Positions 57,158 through 64,000 of a stretch of 64,000 nt of DNA are shown here, piece after piece; the stretch's first letter is position 1, and every line of letters starts with the position of its first letter. This stretch comes from Bicyclus anynana (taxonomy: Eukaryota; Arthropoda; Insecta; Lepidoptera; Nymphalidae). The stretch is taken from NCBI RefSeq assembly GCF_947172395.1, contig NC_069084.1:19221418-19285417 (forward strand), read 5' to 3'. The translations under genes and the position numbers were made by a program. Below the pieces are notes generated by a model, which searched no databases, had not been told where the DNA came from, and saw only the letters and a program-made list of their open reading frames with translations.

Positions 57158-58547
57158 CAGACTGCTGCACTTGCTCTCGGCGACACGGCGATGTACTCGT
57201 AACACTTCCAACTTTTTAGATCCGGGAAGTTTTTGAAAAAAAAGACCCTAGACCCTGCTGCTGTGGGTTCGATTCCCATACACAACAGCTGCTGATGCAG
57301 TAGTAAGGTTTCAACAAAATAAAAGTCATCGTCTGGTTTTCCACTTCATACTCAGTATGTATTTATTTATTAATATTTTTTTGTATTTTTCAAATTCATT
57401 TTATTTTAAAACTTCTCTTTAAATCAAACTTTATATTAATATTAAATATATAATATATCTGAGTGTATTTACATGCTATGTACAGGTATGTACAACTCCT
57501 ACGTATGACCGTATTTATGTACATCAGCAGACATATACCCTATGCGCTACAGTCGCCGGCGCCGGCGGCAAGCAACTGATCGACCTCACAAGTCACACCG
57601 ACGTACAACAACCTTAATAACAAAGCAACAGAAATGGCGTGTTGGATAGAAGCAGGCGTTACTTTGCGGAATTTCATCATCAATATATAATTTATTTATT
57701 CTACTATTACCCACGAAAAGCCGACGAACCCATGCGACGACGTCACCCAGGTCCGACAAAATACTCTCTACGCACGTTTCAGCCCGAAACCGGAGCATCC
57801 TCAGGAAATGTTGCAACGTACAACGTACAATTGCAAAGTGCAAAGAAATGGCGTGTTTCACTCCGAAACTATAGAGTTCGAACTTCACCGATATGAAGGT
57901 CTAAGACACGCCAACAGACAACGCGATATTTGTCTACATATCGATCTCGCAACGTAAGAGATATCATAACTATCGCTCTCTATTCCGTTGTAATGAGACG
58001 AAAGAGAGCTTTATGTAAACAGTAGACACAATAGACTAGTTGTCATTTTTTTTTAACTGTCTTAATAGTTCATTATCGTTCTACTAGATTGAAAAATAAC
58101 TTTTAAACACCAAAATCTAAAAAAAAAATGTTTAATTAAAAAAAATATAGTCTACGTTATAGCGTGTATCCGCTATCACTATCTATCTTACTGCGTAAAA
58201 GGCGAATAAAATGTAAAAAAATGCATTAAGTGTAAATAAATATATTTTTAACCGACTTCCAAAAAAGAGGAGGTTGTACGTTCGGCTGTATGTATGTTTT
58301 TAATAGTAGATAAAATCCGATCGATGCGATCCGCACAATGCGGATCAGTGGACGCACTTGTATGACTTTCTATACTACTAAAATCCGTTTGACGCGATGC
58401 ATCCGATAGCGATACGAACGATGCGGATCTGTGGTCTGTGGACGCCTGCCACTACACGCCATTTCTATCTATTAACATGATATTAAGATGTTTTTAGTAC
58501 TATGAGCCTCGACAACCTTCGTATATTTATGTTATTACATCACAATG
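57158..58547. other. Intron sequence with dispersed repeats
   Basis: 57590-57900 holds a repeat with 'ccgaaaccggagcatcctcagg'. 58250-58300 is a second copy of 'accgacttccaaaaaagagg'. 58315-58450 has three diverged 'gatgcggatc' units. A tRNA-like scrap ('gggttcgattccc') lies at 57262-57275. No gene. Confidence 0.4.
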
Positions 58548-59164
58548 TATATGTCACCAACAATGTGTATAATTCAGTTATTCTATACAATGCCTGCGTA
58601 ATGTATAAAATACCTGGGGCGTTCTGGATATGTATAATTGCCTAGGGATTGTATAAATTACCTACTGCTCCGCCGGCAATGTGTACAAAGAAAAGATTTT
58701 GGCAATGTTGGTCTCAATTGTATAGAAAATTTATAAAAGAATTGTGTGTGAATTATATACAGGTTTAAATCATACAATTATTACTCTCAACACAAGATTT
58801 ATGACTTTTTAGCGAATATTTTCTCAAAACTCATGTATTCAAAATGGATGCGCCAGAAGACTGGTCGTCGCCCGTTCATTCACGAGCTTCTGGCTTCGCG
58901 CTTCACAAAAACACTCTAGCGGTACGGCTAATACACAAAATGCGTGGAGTGGACACTACACAAAACTACGCACTGCCCATCCGTACGTCACCCCCTCGTC
59001 TGCGCTCGTCGTACATACGTTACTGACTGAGCATCAGTTACAATACAATACCTAGAAAATGTATAAAATCAATATTTCATACATTGCCTACACGTTTAAG
59101 GTATTTCATACATTGCCCAGGCATTGTATAGAATGCCGGATTTACACATTGCCGGTAACATATA
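58548..59164. mobile_element. 617-bp element with iterated 'caatgtata' ends
   Basis: The outer ~100 bp on each side are imperfect inverted copies ('tatatgtcaccaacaatgtg' against 'cacattgccggtaacatata'). Each repeats a core like 'caatgcctgcgtaatgtata aaatacct' two or three times. The centre has a 60-codon frame from an ATG at 58844 (MDAPEDWSSPVHSRASGFAL...), not recognised. Confidence 0.55.
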
Positions 59165-59457
59165 TGCTAATTGTGAAACATCATCGGGGCCATAATACAT
59201 ACTAAATCGCTTGCTCGCCGCTCAGCGCAGGTTTACATCAAGTGATATCGTACAGTAACTTTACTTGCACTCGTTAGGTTCAATATTTTCATGTTTTTGT
59301 TTTTTTTTTATTTTATTAATACATAGTATTACATTATTTTTATCGAAAATAAAGGGCGAGTATACACGTTAGTCACAATATGTCTATTTTGTTTGCCTTA
59401 TCGATACACAGCTATGTCACTAACATTAGACTAGACGAAGGCAATGTCACCTCTCAC

Positions 59458-59547
59458 TGTAACTCGTACTGTTCCAGCTCGTAAGCGTCCCGATACGTAA
59501 AGGCGTCGACCCATCGCCGCGCACGGACCCGCGCCGTGTCCGTCTCA
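59458..59547 (-). CDS. Exon A of the long split gene
   Basis: Minus-strand exon of 90 bp: acceptor 'tgcggcgcttccag', donor TTACA then GTGAGAGG. One base, then 29 codons (ETDTARVRARRWVDAFTYRD, then AYELEQYEL), then two bases (CA) that exon B completes to Gln. Without splicing the frame would stop two codons later (CAG TGA), so it could also be a terminal exon. The amino-acid mix (RRWVDAFTYRDAYELEQYEL) is convincingly protein-like. Upstream exons should lie above 59.6 kb; I found none that fits. Confidence 0.58.
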
Positions 59548-60162
59548 CTGGAAGCGCCGCATATGTATGATCGCTCCTTATTTTAAAATGTGAGCCAAAT
59601 TCCCGTGCGCAGTGGTAGGAGCGACGCCTCTACAGTGCTAGAATAACAAATTTATTAGAGCTATTGTACTTCACTTTAGCCAAAACGTAGTGAATATTTA
59701 CAATACAGGCACTATACATTATGTATTATATTGTTGCCGTTCACTCGCCTTTTGCAAAACTATAATCACTCATCTGTTCCTTACTACTGGAATAGTGGAA
59801 ACTCTTACAATTACACTTTCAAATACTATTACAATAATTTATTTATTTTTAAATGAGGCACCTACTCGCTACAATAATAATAATAATTATTACATCAGAT
59901 TATAACAGCCATGGCAGTGTAACCTTTATTTTATTGCTTTACTATCAAAAACATTTGCATTTCGCAAAGCGCATTTAAACGACTGAACTCAGGTTTGCAA
60001 CCTTAGTTCTACGCGGCACGTAAAGGTTATTTGAGCAAACACAAATTGCTATCCAAATTTAAACCAATCATAATTATATGTATGCATTTAGATATAACTT
60101 ATATAACTGAGGTAAAACAACGAAGGTCACGCACGTGCGTCCGTCCACTTCCACGCGCACAG
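59548..60162. other. Interval between exon A and the plus-strand candidate
   Basis: AT-rich; an open plus-strand frame at 59690-59905 is low complexity. Nothing else recognised. Confidence 0.3.
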
Positions 60163-60249
60163 GTGGGAGTGCGCCCTAAGGTCGTGTCGCGGTCAACAAC
60201 CGTCTGTTTACAATTGTACAAACAAGGTGCGGGCCTATGGTACATACAG
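60163..60249 (+). CDS. Candidate plus-strand exon 1 at the right edge
   Basis: 87 bp, exactly 29 codons in phase 0 (VGVRPKVVSRSTTVCLQLYK, then QGAGLWYIQ). Acceptor 'ccgtccacttccacgcgcacag', donor ATACAG then GTAAAAC. The next candidate at 63770 also starts in phase 0. The minus strand is open here too (TVVDRDTTLGRTPTCARGSG) with a weaker donor, so strand is uncertain. Confidence 0.4.
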
Positions 60250-60540
60250 GTAAAACTAAATTGTGATTTAATAAAAGTAACGGTAAAATAATCAGCCTTC
60301 AGCACTTCAAAAACTTATTCTAAAATATAATTATTTGTAATAATTTAAGATATCATTTTAGTTATGCTAAACAATTCATTGACCCCGAAATACCATCAAA
60401 ACGTGCCCTCGATAATTGCAAAATATTAAATTTGCTAACATTTCCATAAAATATCGTAAAATAAAAGCTCACAGGAACAGAGATCCCACGCGCGTACCGG
60501 TGTCTTTTCGGTCGCATCTTAAAATTTATTAAAAATATAC

Positions 60541-60613
60541 TCAGAGGCACAATTATCCGCCCACTTTAGTACACTCGCGTCATATTAAAGTGGGCGAACA
60601 ATTGTGCCTCTGA
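60541..60613. mobile_element. 73-bp foldback element
   Basis: 28-base arms ('tcagaggcacaattatccgc' and on) with few mismatches and a 15-base loop. Confidence 0.75.
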
Positions 60614-60667
60614 ATGTATAATCAATTGGAAAAATATTTTAAATTTTAAAGTCAGTATTTTTTTATA

Positions 60668-60704
60668 TGCGACATATTTAATTTGTAGAATTAAATATGT
60701 CGCA
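60668..60704. repeat. Perfect 16-bp palindrome
   Basis: 'tgcgacatatttaatt' at 60668-60683, 5-base loop, exact complement at 60689-60704. A 74-codon plus-strand frame (60697-60918, MSQPAYKYRRMYVESRQSVV...) starts in its right arm; that frame is open on both strands and I cannot assign it. Confidence 0.85.
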
Positions 60705-61088
60705 GCCCGCATATAAATATCGTAGAATGTACGTAGAGTCGAGACAAAGTGTAGTAACGCAAATATCCGGCAACAAGTTCTGGTTGTACCAGCTCAACGC
60801 ACTCGCTCATTATGCGTGTTACAGAATGCTCCAAGGGCCTGTGTGGCCAGACCTTCGTTACTCTACAAACGCTGCGAAACTCCCAAAGCCCGGGGCCCAC
60901 ATTTCAGTCAGTTTTTAGTCGGAAAATCTCAACTTGAAAGATGTTACACAAACATTTGTGCAAATGTGTAGAATGCTAGGTATACAATATACATACAACT
61001 TGTTTGCTTCGGAGTATGAGTGAGGAACTTGTAGTCGTTAGCCCGAAAGCTCGTAACCAATTTGGAGAAGTGTTTGGAGGCAAACTGC

Positions 61089-61312
61089 AATAGGGATGAT
61101 GACAGTTTTTTAAATCGTATATAAATTAGGAGTATGCTAATAGTAAAGCAATTATGTAAAAGTAACAGGGTATCTGCGATCATTACTTTCGGAGCTACAG
61201 GGATTTATATATCCAGACAATCTTTGCCTTTTATGTATAAATTAGTTAACATTGATCTTATTTACCCGAATGTGTCATATCAATATATTCAAAGCTAGTC
61301 ATCATCCCCATT
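61089..61312 (-). mobile_element. 224-bp MITE, deletion derivative of the 37032 element
   Basis: 15-bp TIRs 'aatagggatgatgac' and 'gtcatcatccccatt'. Reverse-complemented, the first 120 and last 110 bases follow 37032-37150 and 37420-37539; the 269 bases between are absent. Confidence 0.75.
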
Positions 61313-61325
61313 ATAAAAGAACTAA

Positions 61326-61460
61326 AGTGTTTTTCAGATAGCATGGGTACGGTGACAGACGCCTGTATGACGTTCATAATACGTACTATTATCGTGAATC
61401 GTGGCAAACTTTCAAGAGTGAAACGAACTGTCACCGTACCCATGCTATCACAAAAACACT
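61326..61460. mobile_element. 135-bp foldback MITE
   Basis: Arms of about 33 bp ('agtgtttttcagatagcatg...' and its complement ending 'cacaaaaacact') with one or two mismatches. Only 13 bp from the end of the preceding MITE. Confidence 0.8.
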
Positions 61461-62670
61461 ATAGCAGAAAGCCGACGGCTTTACTCCATAGTTACCATTT
61501 TCGTTTACATTGGGAATACGTTTCACAATCGGAATTAAACAGCCTATAACATTCACAGTCACTCACAAAGTTTGAGTTTACAGTTATTATGCTAATTCGC
61601 TCGATATTCGCAAAAAAATGGACAAATTTTTGACAACTTAAAAACATTCGCAATAACATGTTGAACAACATAAAACGTGTTTGACTTTTAGTTAGTGATT
61701 TTAGAGTAGAAACTGTCACATCATGGGTGCTCGCCTCTACGTCACGGGGGCAGTTGATTGTATCAAGAGGAAACAGCGACAGCACAAGTGGGGCGACACG
61801 TTTGTTATATAAACTATCACAGAGCTCCTGGGTTCAATGCCCAGCTCGGATCACTAGGATTTTATAATTTCCTAACTCGGCTGTAGTCTGAGGAATTTGC
61901 GAATTCTAAAACAATTACAACTAAATACGTTTTGTAACAGAATGTTAAATAACGTATTTGTTGACGAGCTTTCAACGGAAACCATTTACAATAATCAGTA
62001 ATGTAGTGATCATTCCTCCTCGACGAACTTAAATGCGTTTTTATATTTCTTTGTCATTAATGGGAAGGTAAAGCATCAAAAAAGTGGTACTTACAGAGCC
62101 AAGTTGTAAAAGCTCTGCCAACAATACAAACAAAACTATCAACAAATGATAAAAATCATGTCACGATCGCATTTCTGATCCATTGCATTAGTTTGTGCAT
62201 TTCTGTTCCGTTTGAAACCAGCAGGCTAATTCACTAACTTCGACGTATGCTACTTGACAAATACGTAATTTAGATTTTATGTAACAAATGTCATCCGGTG
62301 CCTACTGGTGGATATCATACAGTAGATAGACGACATTTCTCAATTGATTTGACGTTTATTTTAATAGGTTGATAATGTAGTCTAAAATAGTGAATAGGTC
62401 AGCTGGTCTGCTGTAACCGCAAGTCATTCTCACGTGTGACATTATGCACATCACATATAGTACGTTGATGCACATACAACAACAATATGTTGAATGTGAA
62501 CTTGTCGAGCAGCATTATCATAACATAAAAGAAGTTAAAGTATTAAAAACGATAAAATACTTCAAGTCCCAATATTACAATAGTCTGGATAACTTGAAAT
62601 AATCAGCATTACCGTACTGTGACTGTTGCACACACTATCGAACAACGAAATATTCTAGTCTTATATCAAA
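61461..62670. other. Repeat-derived or unique AT-rich DNA
   Basis: 61690-61790 on the minus strand is a GC-rich readable piece (VLSLFPLDTINCPRDVEAST) without matching splice phase. 61828-61850 is a B-box-like scrap ('cctgggttcaatgcccag'). Otherwise nothing recognised. Confidence 0.3.
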
Positions 62671-62862
62671 CTAGCCGACGCCGCGCGGTTTCACCCGCGT
62701 GGTTCCCGTTCCCGTAAGAATACGGGGATAATAAGTAGCTTATAGCCTTCCTCGATAAATGAGCTATCTAACACTGAAAAAATTTTTTGAATCGGACCAG
62801 TAGTTCCTGAGATTAGCGCATGCAACCAAACAAACATTTCAGCCTTATAATAATAGTATAGA
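62671..62862 (-). mobile_element. Lep1-type Helitron, near full length
   Basis: CTAG end at 62671 ('ctagccgacgccgcgcggtt') and TC start 'tctatactattattataagg' at 62862; the body has 'cccgtaagaatacggggata' and 'cttcctcgataaatgagcta'. The best-preserved copy beside 52387. Confidence 0.8.
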
Positions 62863-63359
62863 CACACAGTGGGCCCGAGTGTGCTGCAGACGGTAGCGTC
62901 GTGTAAACTAAATTCAAGTTTCAACGAGAAGAAATTCTAGAGATAAACAAACAAAACGACGGACGACGGAACCAACAAAATATGTCATCTCTTTCTATCT
63001 TATTTGTTTGCTATCTGCTGCACTGCTCTCGGTTTCAATGCTTAAGGTCAAAACAGATAATGAGAGATTTTATAGATGTGTATTTTATTATATTTAATTT
63101 ATTTTATGAAATGGTATTATATATAATTATTTACTGATAGGGTAGGCAAAGCGAGGATTCCAAGATAAATAGAATAAATAAATATATACATTCAAGAATT
63201 TTAAAACCCTTGTAATTATTATGTTATACGATCGCTTTATTCCGTTTTTCATAATTTTATTTTAAATTTAATCTTGTTTCAAGATATTGTTATCATTTAA
63301 AAACTGTATTTCCAAAATATACATTTTTTTTGAAAAATTAATGTAAGTAAAGATTACAT

Positions 63360-63681
63360 TTTTTTTTATTCTTTACAAGTTAGCCCTTGACTACAATCTC
63401 ACCTGATGGTAAGTGATGATGCAGTCTAAGATGGAAGCGGGCTAACTTGTTAGGAGGAGGATGAAAATCCACACTCCTTTCGGTTTCTTCACGGCATCGT
63501 ACCGGAACGCTAAATCGCTTGGCGTACGTCATTGCCGGTAGGGTGGTAACTAGCCACGGCCGAAGCCTCCCACCAGCCAGACCTGGACAAATTAAGAAAA
63601 TCTCAGTCTGCCCAGCCGGGGATCGAACCCAGGACCTCTGTCTTGTAAATCCACCGCGCACACCACTGCGCCACGGAGGTC
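63360..63681 (-). mobile_element. SINE family a, full length
   Basis: On the complement: tRNA-like head 'gacctccgtggcgcagtggt', B-box-like 'cctgggttcgatccccgg', body through 'gtaccggcaatgacg...agcgatttagcgttccggta', tail 'cttagactgcatcatcactt...tagtcaagggctaac' and poly-A (T-run at 63360). Used as the reference for the other copies. Confidence 0.82.
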
Positions 63682-63769
63682 GTCAAAGCCATAGCCCTGC
63701 ATAATAAGCGATAGACCTGGCAGTTGGTTTGTTTACCTCTACAATTTGTTCTCGTTAAGGTCACTACAG

Positions 63770-64000
63770 TGGGATGTGCATGTGCAGCACATGTTAGTCA
63801 AGGGTATGCACAAAAATGAATTGAATGTTCAGTACACTTTGCGTGCGAGCTCAGTGTTGAATGGGCCCATCAACACCACGACTCGTCCAGTTCAAAGTGT
63901 GAGCGAGTCATCATCAGCAAATGTGTTGTCGGGCTGGCGTGCGGCACCGGCATCATCGCGGCTGCGCGAAGTGGCGGCGCTTCCGGTGGCGCGCGTCGGC
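63770..64000 (+). CDS. Candidate plus-strand exon running off the window
   Basis: After a pyrimidine-rich tract (ttggtttgtttacctctaca...) and 'cactacag' at 63769, 77 codons follow without a stop to the window edge: WDVHVQHMLVKGMHKNELNV, then QYTLRASSVLNGPINTTTRP, then a Ser/Ala/Arg-rich, GC-rich end. It starts in phase 0, as the end of 60163-60249 requires. In the last 130 bases both strands have open frames, so strand is not secure. Protein not recognised; incomplete at 3'. Confidence 0.42.

Noticed and set aside
57586..57888. 100-codon minus-strand frame
   Set aside because: It falls in a dispersed repeat ('ccggagcatcctcagg' type), and its composition is not protein-like.
63380..63704. Frames of 61-93 codons on both strands
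   Set aside because: They lie in the full-length SINE at 63360-63681.

Overview
The window looks like 64 kb of a lepidopteran (butterfly or moth) nuclear genome. It is AT-rich and gene-poor, and packed with short interspersed repeats. The repeats that suggest Lepidoptera are Lep1-type non-autonomous Helitrons (5' TC, 3' CTAG, conserved 'cccgcgtgg...tacggggata' body), several tRNA-headed SINE families (one resembling the Metulj group of butterflies), RTE-type LINE tails and many foldback elements. There is no bacterial-type operon, rRNA, CRISPR array or convincing free-standing tRNA gene.

Three things stand above the repeat background. (1) At 1697-6398 sits a complete BEL/Pao LTR retrotransposon copy. 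Its two 398-bp LTRs appear identical, it is flanked by a TACGT target duplication, and it has one 1199-codon reading frame. Gag and protease are kept, but the reverse-transcriptase and integrase catalytic cores are missing, so it looks like a recently moved non-autonomous element. (2) A split gene on the minus strand runs from right to left across most of the window. I assembled five short exons (59547-59458, 43860-43769, 26848-26739, 11264-11201 and 10193-10057) from coding-like frames, AG/GT borders and matching phases; introns are up to about 17 kb. The last exon's 5' splice site lies in a 32-bp tandem repeat that copies the donor site several times. I do not recognise the protein. (3) Nested on the same strand, inside the intron between the second and third of those exons, is an intact single-exon gene (39390-38485) for a secreted precursor. 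Its C-terminal ~23 residues fit the motif of insect growth-blocking-peptide (GBP/ENF-like) cytokines. About 2 kb upstream is a second, frameshifted gene of the same type (41624-41363), and beyond that a promoter-like duplicate with no gene (about 42285-42375).

Layout: 1-1.7 kb degenerate SINE/LINE remnants; 1.7-6.4 kb BEL element; 6.4-10 kb repeats; 10-11.3 kb two exons and the minisatellite; 11-26 kb intron with Helitrons, SINEs and a foldback-in-transposon nest; 26-27 kb exon; 27-43 kb intron with microsatellites, foldback elements and the two cytokine-like genes; 43.8 kb exon; 44-59 kb intron with SINEs, LINE tails, a solo-LTR candidate, an 877-bp terminal-inverted-repeat transposon, a CpG-rich candidate 5' exon at about 55.2 kb and a 617-bp repeat element; 59.5 kb exon; 60-64 kb two possible plus-strand exons at the right edge, a cluster of inverted repeats, a Helitron and a full-length SINE.

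All exon calls are ab initio readings without homology or RNA evidence. Repeat boundaries are approximate unless stated.
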